Shown here: piece by piece, positions 9,057 through 22,819 of the stretch
How positions within the stretch are numbered: the first letter of the stretch is position 1
Layout of the letters: every line of letters begins with the position of its first letter
Origin: Xanthobacter sp034676685
GTDB lineage: Bacteria > Pseudomonadota > Alphaproteobacteria > Rhizobiales > Xanthobacteraceae
NCBI GenBank assembly: GCA_034676685.1
Contig: JAUCBT010000020.1
Location: 62,001-126,000, forward strand
Direction of reading: 5' to 3'
Length of the DNA: 64,000 nt
Notes under the pieces: model-generated
Databases searched by the model: none
The model's input: the letters and a program-made list of their open reading frames with translations, nothing else
Told to the model about the DNA's origin: nothing
Made by a program: the position numbers and the translations under genes

Positions 9057-9989
9057 TCATCGTGATGCAGGCGGGCGCGAGAGGACCGAGGCCGCACCGG
9101 CAGACGAACCGCCCGGCGTGCTCACACCCGCACCCACATCCGGCACCGACTTTCCGGCAACGGGCGGAGGCACTGCGGGCGTAACGACCACCGGCGGTGC
9201 GGGAGCCCCTCCATTTGCTGCGGCTGGCGACGCAGGGTTGGCAGGCGCTGCTACCTGAGGAGCCGGTTTCGGACTCTCCGGAGTAGATTGCTGGACATCA
9301 GCAGGCGGCACACTCTCCACCTCAGGCGTTACAATCTGCGGTGCAGGACCGGAATCATCCTGCGCGGGTAGCGCGTCATTCCACTGGCCTTGCGCTGAAG
9401 GATATTGGGGAGCGTCGGGAGCCGCAACTGGGACCTCACCACCCCCTGGCCCAGCGTCCACTTCAGGCACACCCTGTGAGGATGCCTCAGGCACCATTTC
9501 CGGCTCACCCTCCAACGCGAAGGGGCGAGATGGTGGCAATGGCACAGAAGCCGGCGCAGCAGGGCGCGCAGCGCGGGCTGGCCCGCCCGGAAACGGCGCT
9601 TCAGGCGGATAATAGCCACCGGGCGCTGCACGGCCATAGATGAGCGGCTGCACATCCACCACCCGGCCGCTATAGGCATCCACCCGGATCGCCACCGGCG
9701 CGCCTTCATCCAGAGCCGTCACCATATAATGCCGCCCCGACAGCACAGGCTCCGAGATCCTGCGATAGCCGAGCCCGCGCACCAGATCGTGCACTTCATA
9801 TTGCGACAAGCGCACACCCTGGCCCGGAGGTCCACTCATTGGACCTGCTGGAGGTGGCCCGCCATAAACCGGACCACCCGGACCCGGGCCATAGTCATAA
9901 TATTGGGCGTTTGCCGACCCGGAGATAAGCAGAGGGCCTGCGCACAGGGCAGAGACCCCCATGGCGACCAACTTTACTGCCTTAATCAT
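9057..9989 (-). CDS. Secreted proline/alanine/glycine-rich protein of unknown function
   Basis: A 310-residue protein with a clear Sec signal peptide (MIKAVKLVAMGVSALCAGP..., cleavage predicted after SANA near residue 30). A Gly/Pro/Tyr-rich stretch is followed by one small folded region, roughly residues 60-105, containing RISEPVLSGRHYMVTALDEG and VRVDAYSGRVVDVQPL-like sequence that resembles a PepSY-type unit. The remaining two thirds are low-complexity Pro/Ala/Val with repeated P-x-P patterns. It is probably a periplasmic or surface linker-like protein. The ATG at 9989 is chosen over a GTG two codons earlier because it stands at the normal distance from GCAGGT. I do not recognise a named family. 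Confidence 0.7.
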   Translation of the reverse strand: MIKAVKLVAMGVSALCAGPLLISGSANAQYYDYGPGPGGPVYGGPPPAGPMSGPPGQGVRLSQYEVHDLVRGLGYRRISEPVLSGRHYMVTALDEGAPVAIRVDAYSGRVVDVQPLIYGRAAPGGYYPPEAPFPGGPARAARPAAPASVPLPPSRPFALEGEPEMVPEASSQGVPEVDAGPGGGEVPVAAPDAPQYPSAQGQWNDALPAQDDSGPAPQIVTPEVESVPPADVQQSTPESPKPAPQVAAPANPASPAAANGGAPAPPVVVTPAVPPPVAGKSVPDVGAGVSTPGGSSAGAASVLSRPPASR

Positions 9990-10437
9990 GTGCACCTGCC
10001 TAAAAAACAGACCGCGTTTTCATGTCAGATGTGAGCGCAGTATTGCGGCAGGGATAGGACAGGCACCCCGCATCCCTTTGAAACTCCGTTACGTTATAGC
10101 ATTGCTTGCCACACGCTTCTTGCGTCGCGAATGGCTCGCACGAAATTTTTTGCACAAACGCGTCGTTTTGAACCCTTACAGACACTTGTTCAGCGGACTA
10201 TTTTCTGTCATGTTCTGAGAGATAGGGAAGCCATACTGCCCTATCCCCCGAAGCACGAATCCGGATGGCTGCTCCAAGAGCCGGCGGAATTGTGCGTAGA
10301 CCGGCATTCGTCGGCACAAAAATTGCATGAGATTTGCGCCCCGGCGCAACCGCATGCCGGGGGAGACGGGCAGGACACGGGCGATGTGGGGAAGCTTCAA
10401 GCCACCCCATGCCGGAAGAACATAGAGAGACGATATC
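9990..10437. other. Upstream region of gltB
   Basis: About 450 bases between the divergent secreted-protein gene and gltB. The bases from 10080 to 10200 are AT-rich. A sigma-54-like promoter is visible at 10312-10327. No coding frame is convincing. Confidence 0.5.
10312..10327 (+). promoter_or_regulatory. Probable sigma-54 promoter of gltBD
   Basis: CGGCACA-N4-TTGCA keeps the invariant GG and GC dinucleotides exactly 10 bases apart and differs from the consensus TGGCACG-N4-TTGCA at two positions. The expected transcript start would be near 10340, about 100 bases before the gltB ATG. Confidence 0.5.
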
Positions 10438-15147
<4,710 letters not shown>

Positions 15148-15160
15148 GCATATCCCTCCA

Positions 15161-15185
15161 CCCTCCCCTGTCTGACAGGGGAGGG
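15161..15185. repeat. Near-perfect palindrome in the gltB-gltD gap
   Basis: CCCTCCCCTGTC and its reverse complement meet around a single T, giving 12-base arms. There is no following T-tract. It looks like a dispersed extragenic palindrome or an mRNA-stabilising or attenuating hairpin that could set the gltB:gltD ratio. Confidence 0.6.
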
Positions 15186-15340
15186 ACCGGCCACCAGTTC
15201 ACGAGGGGACACGCGTGCGGGAGCACGCAATGGCGGAAGGCAGAGATTTGCCCGCGCCATGTCCTCAAATTGTTCTAATTCTGTGTCACGGAGCCCGAAG
15301 CGCGGCTATAAGAGCGCTTGTGCTCCCCAGTGAGGTTCGC

Positions 15341-16762
15341 ATGGGCAAGGTCACCGGCTTTCTGGAGATTGATCGGCGCGAGCAGAAGTATCAGCCTGCG
15401 TCCGACCGGATCCGCCATTTCCGCGAATTCACCCTGCCGCTGCCTGAATCAGAGGTTGCGGAGCAGGCATCGCGCTGCATGGATTGCGGCATTCCCTTCT
15501 GCCATGGCCCCACCGGCTGCCCGGTGCACAACCAGATTCCGGACTGGAACGATCTGGTCTATCGGGGCGAGTGGGAAGAGGCGACGCGCAATCTTCATTC
15601 CACCAACAACTTCCCCGAATTCACCGGCCGCATCTGCCCCGCCCCGTGCGAGGAAGCCTGCACGCTGAACCTCGAGGATATGCCCGTCACCATCAAGACG
15701 GTAGAACAGGCCATCGCGGACCGCGCCTGGAAGGCCGGCTTCATCAAGCCCGAGCCGGCTGCGGTGAAAACCGGCAAGAGCGTGGGCATCATCGGCTCCG
15801 GCCCGGCCGGTATGGCTGCCGCCCAGCAGCTGGCGCGCGCCGGACACGAGGTGCATCTTTATGAGCGTGAGCCCAAGGCCGGCGGCCTGCTGCGCTATGG
15901 CATTCCCGACTTCAAAATGGAAAAGCAGCTCATCGACCGTCGCGTGGCGCAGATGGAGGCTGAAGGCGTCATCTTCCATTATGGCGTGAATGTCGGCGTC
16001 AACACGCCGATCCAGGACCTGCTGGACAAGCATGACGCCGTGCTGATGGCCGGTGGCTCTGAAGCCCCGCGCGACCCGGCCCTGCCCGGTCAGGAGCTCG
16101 AAGGCGTGCACTATGCCATGCCTTATCTGGTGCAGCAGAACCGCCGCAATGGCGGGGAAGACGTGACGGAGCTGCCCATTCTTGCCAGCGGCAAGCATGT
16201 GGTGGTGGTGGGTGGCGGCGATACGGCATCCGACTGCGTGGGCACCGCTTTTCGCCAGGGTGCCCTCTCTGTGGCGCAGCTCGACATTCGCCCCATTGCG
16301 CCCACAAAAGAAGACAAGCTGGCGGTGTGGCCCTATTGGCCCACCAAGTTCCGCACCTCGTCCTCACAGGCTGAGGGTGCCGAGCGTGAATTCGCCTGCG
16401 CAACACTTGGTATTGAAGGCCGCAACGGTCGCGTCACCGGCGTGAAGTGCGCCCGCGTGGATGCCAAGCGCCAGCCCATCCCCGGCACCGAGTTCGTGCT
16501 GCGCGCGGACCTCGTGTTTCTTGCTATCGGCTTTGCTAACCCTCTGTTCGAAGGCATGCTTGAAGAAGCAGGCGTTGCTCTGGACAAGCGCAAGAATGTG
16601 CTGGCGGATGAGCAGGCTTATGCCACCTCCGTGCCGAAGCTCTACGCCGCGGGCGATATGCGCCGGGGCCAGTCCCTCGTGGTGTGGGCCATTCGTGAAG
16701 GCCGCCAGGCCGCGCATGCCATCGACAAGGACCTGATGGGCGAGACCGTGCTGCCGCGCTGA
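15341..16762 (+). CDS. gltD: Glutamate synthase small (beta) subunit
   Basis: A 473-residue iron-sulfur flavoprotein that feeds electrons from NAD(P)H through FAD and [4Fe-4S] clusters to GltB. The N-terminal cysteine sets are visible (CMDCGIPFCHGPTGCPV and CPAPCEEACTLN), followed by the FAD motif VGIIGSGPAGMAAAQQLARAG and the NAD(P) motif VVVVGGGDTASDCVGTA; the end AAGDMRRGQSLVVWAI binds FAD in this family. The ATG at 15341 (MGKVTGFLEIDRREQKY) has GAGG upstream and matches the family start; the longer frame from 15215 is not protein-like. It is followed by a very strong terminator. Confidence 0.97.
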   Translation: MGKVTGFLEIDRREQKYQPASDRIRHFREFTLPLPESEVAEQASRCMDCGIPFCHGPTGCPVHNQIPDWNDLVYRGEWEEATRNLHSTNNFPEFTGRICPAPCEEACTLNLEDMPVTIKTVEQAIADRAWKAGFIKPEPAAVKTGKSVGIIGSGPAGMAAAQQLARAGHEVHLYEREPKAGGLLRYGIPDFKMEKQLIDRRVAQMEAEGVIFHYGVNVGVNTPIQDLLDKHDAVLMAGGSEAPRDPALPGQELEGVHYAMPYLVQQNRRNGGEDVTELPILASGKHVVVVGGGDTASDCVGTAFRQGALSVAQLDIRPIAPTKEDKLAVWPYWPTKFRTSSSQAEGAEREFACATLGIEGRNGRVTGVKCARVDAKRQPIPGTEFVLRADLVFLAIGFANPLFEGMLEEAGVALDKRKNVLADEQAYATSVPKLYAAGDMRRGQSLVVWAIREGRQAAHAIDKDLMGETVLPR

Positions 16763-16777
16763 TCTCCTTCAAGGATC

Positions 16778-16825
16778 AAAAACAAAAAGCCCCGCCAGCT
16801 TTGCTTGGCGGGGCTTTTTGTTTTT
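16778..16825 (+). terminator. Rho-independent terminator of gltBD
   Basis: Two 20-base arms (16778-16797 and 16806-16825) are perfectly complementary; the core is AAGCCCCGCCA with TGGCGGGGCTT and the right arm continues as TTTTTGTTTTT. The symmetric A and T flanks make it work in both directions. Confidence 0.95.
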
Positions 16826-16969
16826 ACAACTATTCTTACTGTCAAAAATTATTCATCACCAAAATTCATATGGTCAATTATACTTTTCTACCTATCGTAA
16901 TATTCATTCGTTTTATGTACCCAGAAGTTGCACAGCAGGACATAAAAGACATTCCAGAGCATATCTGAC

Positions 16970-17941
16970 ATGCCTCCATCAGATATGCGCATAGGATATA
17001 AAGGCATGCTTGTTCATATTGAAAAATGCGAGATATCAGACATACCGTCCGGCCTCGCAGATACGAAAATCAGAGAACATGGTGTCCGATTTTTCCTCGA
17101 TGCAATTTCAGAGAGTAGCGAGTTCAAAGGCATTCCAGAGGATGGAGGAATATACGCCACGTTCTTTAAAGGTTCTGAATTTGAAACAAGCTGGGTTGCC
17201 AGGATACAAAGCAAAAGCGGAAGGCCACTTCCCCCAATTAAAGCACCAACATCCACAAAAGGCATATTTGTAAAAAAGTATGGAATTACACAAGATTCAG
17301 TAAAAGAAATATCAACTTTCACCAGAAACTCTGAGACTCTCGGCATAAATCTTATAAAAGAAACCACGAAAAAAAGAGGGTTTGTGGTTGATAGCGGATC
17401 ATTTGGATACATAGCTCCATATGATGATCAATTCTACCGTGTAATTATCGCAAAAATGCTTGCCATGGCTTACATTCATGCGATTGAACGTCAGAATACA
17501 AAATTGCGCATATCCGTCATAAAACACATCGATGAAAACAATAAATTTCCAAATAAAACATGCAATACTCTAAAGCATATTTATGAAAAAACATTGTTCT
17601 TTAATGCGGGATTCTATCAGAAAAACCCAATAAAAACGGACAGGCATGAGCTGTCAAAGGTCTGGGCTGAAATCGAGTCAGTCATGCGCATTGATGATCG
17701 ACACCGTGAATTGAACAAAAGCCTTTCCGCCCTGACAGAGTGGTTGCGCACAGAGGAAGACAGGAATGCCGCTCAGGCGCGCGAAGAAATGCGGGAGCAG
17801 CTCAAGCAAGAGCAAACCGAACGGGCGGAACGGGAATCCCGCCGCGAAGCCGCATTAAACAAGCGCTCCTATATCATCTCAACATTTCTCGCCGTCATCT
17901 CAATACTCCTCGCCATTCTTGCTCTGCCACAACTCAACTGA
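16970..17941 (+). CDS. AT-rich orphan protein with C-terminal coiled coil and membrane helix
   Basis: A 323-residue protein I do not recognise. Its first two thirds look like a folded soluble domain (GGIYATFFKGSEFETSWVAR, RGFVVDSGSFGYIAPYDDQFYRVIIAKMLAMAY). A charged Glu/Arg-rich helix around residues 230-295 should form a coiled coil, and residues 297-320 are one hydrophobic helix ending the chain, so it is probably tail-anchored with the bulk in the cytosol. The gene and its flanks (16830-17700) are far richer in A and T, and in codons such as ATA and AAA, than every neighbour, which points to horizontal acquisition. It sits between the gltBD and amtB terminators as a single-gene insertion. 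No clear ribosome site; the start could also be 16985. Confidence 0.65.
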   Translation: MPPSDMRIGYKGMLVHIEKCEISDIPSGLADTKIREHGVRFFLDAISESSEFKGIPEDGGIYATFFKGSEFETSWVARIQSKSGRPLPPIKAPTSTKGIFVKKYGITQDSVKEISTFTRNSETLGINLIKETTKKRGFVVDSGSFGYIAPYDDQFYRVIIAKMLAMAYIHAIERQNTKLRISVIKHIDENNKFPNKTCNTLKHIYEKTLFFNAGFYQKNPIKTDRHELSKVWAEIESVMRIDDRHRELNKSLSALTEWLRTEEDRNAAQAREEMREQLKQEQTERAERESRREAALNKRSYIISTFLAVISILLAILALPQLN

Positions 17942-17943
17942 CC

Positions 17944-17978
17944 AAAAAAGCAGGGGAGCGCCTGCCGCACCCCCCTGC
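17944..17978 (-). terminator. Terminator for amtB (minus strand)
   Basis: GCAGGGG (17950-17956) pairs with CCCCTGC (17972-17978) and on the minus strand is followed by TTTTTT (17944-17949). It abuts the stop codon of the convergent AT-rich gene. Confidence 0.6.
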
Positions 17979-18009
17979 CCCATGCGCGTGGGGTCCGTGA
18001 CTTGTATAT

Positions 18010-18039
18010 GGCTGCCGCCACCCTGCAGAGGCGGCAGCC
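18010..18039 (-). terminator. Hairpin just past the amtB stop
   Basis: GGCTGCCGCC and GGCGGCAGCC form a perfect 10-bp stem with a 10-base loop, starting nine bases after the amtB stop codon. It lacks a T-tract and may act with the second hairpin at 17944-17978. Confidence 0.5.
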
Positions 18040-18047
18040 AGGACCCT

Positions 18048-19454
18048 TCAGCGACTGGCCGGGCCCGGCGTGGCTGGAGCCACGGCCAGCGCCGGAACCG
18101 GCCCATGGCCGTGCGCGCTCTGAGCGAAGATGCTCTCACCCACCACGCCGTCATCCAGCCGGTAACCACTTTCGCCATGAGCGGCGATGTCGAGGCCGGC
18201 CAGTTCGTCGTCCGGCGAAACCCGCAGGCCCACCAGCTTGTCGGCGATCTTGAGCGCGATATAGGAACTGATGATCGAATAAACGGCGCTGAAGGCGATA
18301 AGAGACACCTGCACCACCATCTGCGAACCCATGTTGCGATCTGCCGGGAAACCGGTGCCGCCCAGGGCTTCAGCTGCAAAGACGACCGTGAGAATGCCAC
18401 CCACGATGGCGCCCACGCCATGCACGCCGAACACATCGAAGCTGTCGTCGTAACCAAAGCGATGCTTCAGATATTCCACCGCCCACACGCAGGGCGGAGC
18501 CGCAATGAAGCCCACCGCGATCGCTCCCACCGGGCTCACAAAGCCGCAAGCCGGGGTGATGGCGACAAGACCCGCGATGACACCGGACATGATGCCCAGC
18601 GTGCTGGGACGGCCGCGGTGAATCCACTCCGTCACCATCCAGCCCATGGCGCCAGCCGCACCACCCAGGAAGGTGTTGAGCATAACCATCATGGAGAAAC
18701 CGTTGGCAGCCAGAGCACAACCACCACAGAAGGCCAGCCAGCCCACCCACAGCATGCAGCCGCCGGTGGTCGTCATGGTCATATTGTGCGGGGCCATCAT
18801 GGTGGTGCGATAGCCAAGGCGCGGACCGATCATGAGCGCCGCCATCAGCGCCGCAATGCCGGCATTGAGATGCACCACATTACCGCCCGCGAAGTCCTGC
18901 GGTTCCCAGCCGAAGACCCAGCCGCCGCCCCATGCCATATGCGCCATGGGCACATAATTGATGAACAGCCAGATGCCCATGAAGATGAGCACGGCAGAAA
19001 AGCGGGCACGCTCGGCAATACCCCCGACGATGATGGCAGGCGTGATCGCCGCAAACATCATCATAAACATTACATAGAGATATTCCGGCAGTTCACCGAC
19101 AAGACTGTCCTGTCCCACGCCGACAAGAAATAGCTTGGAGGTTCCCCCGATGACCGCCTGAAGCGGACCACCATCAGCAAAGGTCAGAGAATATCCGGCG
19201 AAGATCCACAAGATACCGACCATAGCCGATGTTGCGATGACCTGAGTCATCACTGAAAGGACATTCTTTGCTCGCCCCAAACCGGCATAGAAAAGGGCAA
19301 GTCCGGGCACCATCATGAGCATGACAAACAATGCGCATGCGGTGACAAATACTGTATCTGCCACACTCAGTTTGGGCACAGCATCCTGCGCCATGGCCGG
19401 CAATGGCAGCAGGACACACAGCGCCGCCGCTCCGGCTTTCCAAATCCTGTTCAT
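18048..19454 (-). CDS. amtB: Ammonium transporter, Amt family
   Basis: A 468-residue inner-membrane channel for ammonium. A cleavable leader (MNRIWKAGAAALCVLLPLPAMAQ) precedes eleven or so hydrophobic segments. Family signatures are visible: WIFAGYSLTFAD, the DFAGGNVVHLNAG stretch with a pore histidine, and VFGVHGVGAIVGGI with the second conserved histidine late in the chain. AGGGG-type ribosome site precedes the ATG at 19454. No glnK is adjacent, which is unusual because glnK-amtB pairs are common. The C-terminus is extended by an Ala/Pro-rich tail. It fits a region devoted to collecting ammonium released from amines and cyanate. Confidence 0.95.
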   Translation of the reverse strand: MNRIWKAGAAALCVLLPLPAMAQDAVPKLSVADTVFVTACALFVMLMMVPGLALFYAGLGRAKNVLSVMTQVIATSAMVGILWIFAGYSLTFADGGPLQAVIGGTSKLFLVGVGQDSLVGELPEYLYVMFMMMFAAITPAIIVGGIAERARFSAVLIFMGIWLFINYVPMAHMAWGGGWVFGWEPQDFAGGNVVHLNAGIAALMAALMIGPRLGYRTTMMAPHNMTMTTTGGCMLWVGWLAFCGGCALAANGFSMMVMLNTFLGGAAGAMGWMVTEWIHRGRPSTLGIMSGVIAGLVAITPACGFVSPVGAIAVGFIAAPPCVWAVEYLKHRFGYDDSFDVFGVHGVGAIVGGILTVVFAAEALGGTGFPADRNMGSQMVVQVSLIAFSAVYSIISSYIALKIADKLVGLRVSPDDELAGLDIAAHGESGYRLDDGVVGESIFAQSAHGHGPVPALAVAPATPGPASR

Positions 19455-19545
19455 GTCGACCCCCTTCACTTCGGGTAACCAAGACCAATTGAGAAATCAG
19501 ATATGGCGAGACGCCCCTGAACAGAATTATGATTATTTTTCATAT

Positions 19546-19575
19546 AGATCAGGGAGTTTCCCCCTGACCTGATCT
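19546..19575 (-). repeat. Inverted repeat between dmmD and amtB
   Basis: AGATCAGG (19546-19553) and CCTGATCT (19568-19575) can form a stem. It lies in the amtB upstream region and downstream of dmmD, so it could be an operator or a secondary terminator hairpin. Confidence 0.4.
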
Positions 19576-19588
19576 CGGTTCGCCCTTA

Positions 19589-19616
19589 CCCGGCGCATGC
19601 AGACTGACGCGCCGGG
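19589..19616 (-). terminator. Probable terminator of the dmm operon
   Basis: CCCGGCGC and GCGCCGGG form an 8-bp GC stem starting 13 bases after the dmmD stop codon. The T-tract is poor. Confidence 0.45.
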
Positions 19617-19629
19617 AAATTCTTGCGCA

Positions 19630-20763
19630 TCAGCCCTTGGCGGTGCGCTTCTTCTTCTCCGGATCATCAAATGGCAGCGCGTGAGCCACCGCCTTGATGG
19701 GGCCGGAAGCATTGTGCACAGTCAGCTCCGTGCCCGGCACAGCGCAATCCACCTCAAGACGGGCAATGGCCATGGACGTCTTCACCAGCGGCGAATACAT
19801 GCCGCAAGTGGCGACGCCTACCTGCTTGTCACCACTGAAAACAGGCGCACCTTCATCCGAAGGCTCTGTTCCTTCCAGAAGCAGGCCGAAGATCTTGAAA
19901 CGCTCCTGCCCCTTCAGCCGGTAATGCTCTTCTGCACCACGGAAGCCGGTCTTGCCCGGGCTTACCGTGAATTCCAGCCCCAGTTCCCACAGCGTGTCGC
20001 CCGGACCTTCACTGGCGAAAGGGTATTTCTGGGAATTGTCATAGGGGAAGAAGAGCAGATAGCTTTCCACCCGCAACAGATCCAGCGTGACAAACCGGCA
20101 GGGAATAATGCCGAGATCCGCACCTTCCTCCAGAATCTTGTCCCACAGCGCCACAGCATCCTGCGCACGACAGAAGATTTCATATCCGCGCTCGCCCGTA
20201 TAACCGGTGCGCGAGATCATCACGCCATAGCCGAACAGGCGGGTCTGCATGTGATGGAAATAGGGAAGCTCGCGGATACCCGGCACATGACGCGCCAGAA
20301 AATCCACGGCCAGCGGACCTTGCAGCGAGAGATCATGCAGATTGTCATCAAACTGGATGGAGACATCCCGCCCCATCGCCGCTTTCTGCAATTCCTCATG
20401 GCCGGTGCCAGCGCCATGCACGATCATCCAGCTATTGGTGCTGATGCGATAGATGATGCAGTCATCGGTGAACTTTCCGGCCTCATTCAGCATGCATGCA
20501 TAGGCAGATTTTCCCGGATAAATCTTTTCCACATCACGCGTGGTCGCCAGATCAATCACATGGGCTGCGTGCGGACCGGTGATATGCACTTTCTTGAGAC
20601 CGGAGACATCCATCAGCCCCGCTTTGGTGCGGATGGCCAGATACTCTTCTTCCTGGTCCTTGTCATAGGTCCAGGCGGTGCCCATGCCGTTCCAGTTCTC
20701 AAGCTTGGAGCCGAGCGCACGGTGGCGGTCAACAAGGGCGGAAAATCTCCACAATGCAGTCAT
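19630..20763 (-). CDS. dmmD: Dimethylamine demethylation protein DmmD (GcvT-like, tetrahydrofolate-binding)
   Basis: A 377-residue single-domain protein of the glycine-cleavage T (aminomethyltransferase) fold, with AGLMDVSGLKKVHITGPHAAHVIDLATTRD at the start and VMISRTGYTGERGYEIFC in the middle. In characterised dmm clusters this protein accompanies the three-subunit dimethylamine monooxygenase and is thought to pass the C1 unit to tetrahydrofolate. It is last of four minus-strand genes, 46 bases after dmmC, and is followed by a hairpin. Substrate is taken from the neighbouring genes; on sequence alone it could be called a generic aminomethyltransferase. The subunit letter is from memory. Confidence 0.8.
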   Translation of the reverse strand: MTALWRFSALVDRHRALGSKLENWNGMGTAWTYDKDQEEEYLAIRTKAGLMDVSGLKKVHITGPHAAHVIDLATTRDVEKIYPGKSAYACMLNEAGKFTDDCIIYRISTNSWMIVHGAGTGHEELQKAAMGRDVSIQFDDNLHDLSLQGPLAVDFLARHVPGIRELPYFHHMQTRLFGYGVMISRTGYTGERGYEIFCRAQDAVALWDKILEEGADLGIIPCRFVTLDLLRVESYLLFFPYDNSQKYPFASEGPGDTLWELGLEFTVSPGKTGFRGAEEHYRLKGQERFKIFGLLLEGTEPSDEGAPVFSGDKQVGVATCGMYSPLVKTSMAIARLEVDCAVPGTELTVHNASGPIKAVAHALPFDDPEKKKRTAKG

Positions 20764-20809
20764 TTAAAAGTATCCGTCTTTCTGGAATATCCGGCGGAAA
20801 GGAAAAACA

Positions 20810-21850
20810 TCAGTCGGGCGCACAGCCGGGCGATGTCGGCGCACCATCATCATATTGGGACAGCCACTGGACGATTTTCGCGCGATTACCGGTAATGCCC
20901 TTGTAATCCGCCAATGGATCCGGAAGATCGCGCAGAACACGATGCAGACGTCGCGCCCATTTTGGCTTTGTGGCCAATTCATCCAGACGGATGAGATAGC
21001 AACGGATGGAGAACAGGAGCGCATTGGAACGCGGCATGCGCCACATCACCTGAAGCTCCACACGCAGATGCAGTTTTTCACCCACATTTTCGGGTGTGAC
21101 AGACGCTTTCTCGATGCCCCAGCGGGTGTAATTTTCAGGGCTGGTATCAAGGCGCGGATTGACCGTCATGGTCCAGTTCAGCCGCCGCACCGGCTGGCCC
21201 TGCTGCACATTCAGCAGATATTTCAGCGCACGCTCGAAGATACGAAGATCATGGGCCATCGGCACCGGGGCGTGCCACTCCATGAAGTTCATGCCGATAT
21301 TGAAATCGAGCGACCAGTCCGCCTGGGTGGTCACCATTCCGGCATCCATCCAGAGATTGTTGTCGCGCTGGTCCAGCAGTGCAAAGTCACCCTGGCACTG
21401 GCGCGTGATGTATTCCATCGGCCCACAAGGTAACGTCGCAGCTTCACCAAAGATGAAGCGCTGCTCGATGCCCAATGGACGGTTTATCCAGTGCCAGTGG
21501 TCGCCATCCCGGTTCAGCGTGAAATGTTCGGGGTAATGCTGAGACATGGATGTCATCAGCATTTCCAACAGATCCCACTCGGCCGTGATCATATGCGGAA
21601 GAGACTGGCACCGCAGCGGGTCATCCTTCAGCACGATTGCCCGGTCCTGCATCTCGGACACATAATGTTCGTCGATGTCGATCGGAAACTCGGTCACCGC
21701 ATTGGCGGGGCCAGGATTATGCTGCTCGATATTGACCGAATACATGTATTCGTCGCGATCGAACGGAAAAGGAAAGCGATTGATAGCGCCCGCGCTGTTG
21801 CGGAAACTATAGTCTCCGCGAAAGCTTTCTGCCTTGAACGAGATGGTCAT
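20810..21850 (-). CDS. dmmC: Dimethylamine monooxygenase, heme-dependent oxidative N-demethylase subunit
   Basis: A 346-residue member of the heme-dependent oxidative N-demethylase family (DUF3445). Typical stretches are NPGPANAVTEFPIDIDEHYVSEM, a short way in, and RRLNWTMTVNPRLDTSPENYTRWG followed by LHLRVELQVMWRMPRSNALLFSIRCYL in the second half. With DmmA and DmmB it oxidises dimethylamine to methylamine and formaldehyde using NADPH and oxygen. The gene begins 12 bases after dmmB, so translation is probably coupled. Family assignment is good; which subunit letter it should carry (A or C) varies and is from memory. Confidence 0.82.
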   Translation of the reverse strand: MTISFKAESFRGDYSFRNSAGAINRFPFPFDRDEYMYSVNIEQHNPGPANAVTEFPIDIDEHYVSEMQDRAIVLKDDPLRCQSLPHMITAEWDLLEMLMTSMSQHYPEHFTLNRDGDHWHWINRPLGIEQRFIFGEAATLPCGPMEYITRQCQGDFALLDQRDNNLWMDAGMVTTQADWSLDFNIGMNFMEWHAPVPMAHDLRIFERALKYLLNVQQGQPVRRLNWTMTVNPRLDTSPENYTRWGIEKASVTPENVGEKLHLRVELQVMWRMPRSNALLFSIRCYLIRLDELATKPKWARRLHRVLRDLPDPLADYKGITGNRAKIVQWLSQYDDGAPTSPGCAPD

Positions 21851-21862
21851 GGGGCTCTCCGC

Positions 21863-22819
21863 TCACAGATCGAGCACAAGTTCACGCCCACGCAGGCGCG
21901 ACATACATGTCATGATCTTTGCGCCGCTCTCGCGCTCTTGCCGGGTCAGGTAATGGTCGTGGTGCTGCAACTCGCCATCAGCTTTCAGCACCGTAGTCTC
22001 ACATTGGCCGCAGGCCCCGCCACGACACAGGCATGGGGCATCTACGCCAGCATCTTCAATGGCTTCCAGCAGGCTTTGATTTTCGCCCACCTCCAGCGTG
22101 ATCCCGGAGCGCGCAAGGCGCACCATGAATGGTTCGCCGCCGGCCGGGGCCGCAAAACGCTCCGCGTGCAGCGCCCCTTCGGGCCAGCCTTCGGCGCGGG
22201 CATCTGCGAGAACACCATCGATCATCCGTTCCGGCCCGCACACATAGATATGGGTGCCCAGAGGTTGGTGTCGCAGCGCCTGGGAAACGGAAAACCGCTC
22301 GCCTTTGGCGCTCACATAGAGCCGCATTTTGCTGCCATGGCGCGCCAGAAGCTGCTGTACAAAAGCCCCGCTTGCGTCCTCACGCATGGCATAATGCAAC
22401 TCATAAGATGCACCCCGCGTGGCCAGTTCCTCAGCCATGGCGTGAATGGCCGTGATGCCAATACCACCCGCCACAAGCACATGGTGCCGCCCGGTGTGAT
22501 TCAGCGAAAACATGTTCAGCGGAGCGGTGATGGCGAGGTGTGAACCCACCTCAAGCATCTCATGCACGAAAACAGAACCGCCGCGAGACCCGGCGGCGCG
22601 CTGCACAGCCACCTCATAGGCACCACCATCAATCGTGGTTCCAAGAAGAGAATACGCATTACGGAAGGTGCGTTGTGGACCTTCAAGAGTCAGCACCACA
22701 TGCGCACCAGCCGAATAGGGCGGAAGAGCTTCGCCATCCGTGCGCACAAAGCGCAGCTTCTTCACCCCATTGGCAGCTTGCTCGGCCGCCGCCACCACGA
22801 CAGAAAAACCGCTGCTCAT
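21863..22819 (-). CDS. dmmB: Dimethylamine monooxygenase reductase subunit (FNR-type with C-terminal 2Fe-2S ferredoxin)
   Basis: A 318-residue phthalate-dioxygenase-reductase-like protein. The flavin and NAD(P)-binding part spans about residues 1-225 (RNAYSLLG for flavin, VLVAGGIGITAIHAMAEEL and HIYVCGPERMI for the nucleotide). The last 85 residues are a plant-type ferredoxin with Cys265, Cys270, Cys273 and Cys305 as ligands. It passes electrons from NADPH to the heme subunit. Its ATG at 22819 overlaps the dmmA stop codon (ATGA), a sign of translational coupling; a longer frame back to 22966 overlaps dmmA and is rejected. Confidence 0.88.
   Translation of the reverse strand: MSSGFSVVVAAAEQAANGVKKLRFVRTDGEALPPYSAGAHVVLTLEGPQRTFRNAYSLLGTTIDGGAYEVAVQRAAGSRGGSVFVHEMLEVGSHLAITAPLNMFSLNHTGRHHVLVAGGIGITAIHAMAEELATRGASYELHYAMREDASGAFVQQLLARHGSKMRLYVSAKGERFSVSQALRHQPLGTHIYVCGPERMIDGVLADARAEGWPEGALHAERFAAPAGGEPFMVRLARSGITLEVGENQSLLEAIEDAGVDAPCLCRGGACGQCETTVLKADGELQHHDHYLTRQERESGAKIMTCMSRLRGRELVLDL

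Noticed and set aside
10133..10153. Second sigma-54-like element upstream of gltB
   Set aside because: The GG-to-GC distance is 17 bases, not 10.
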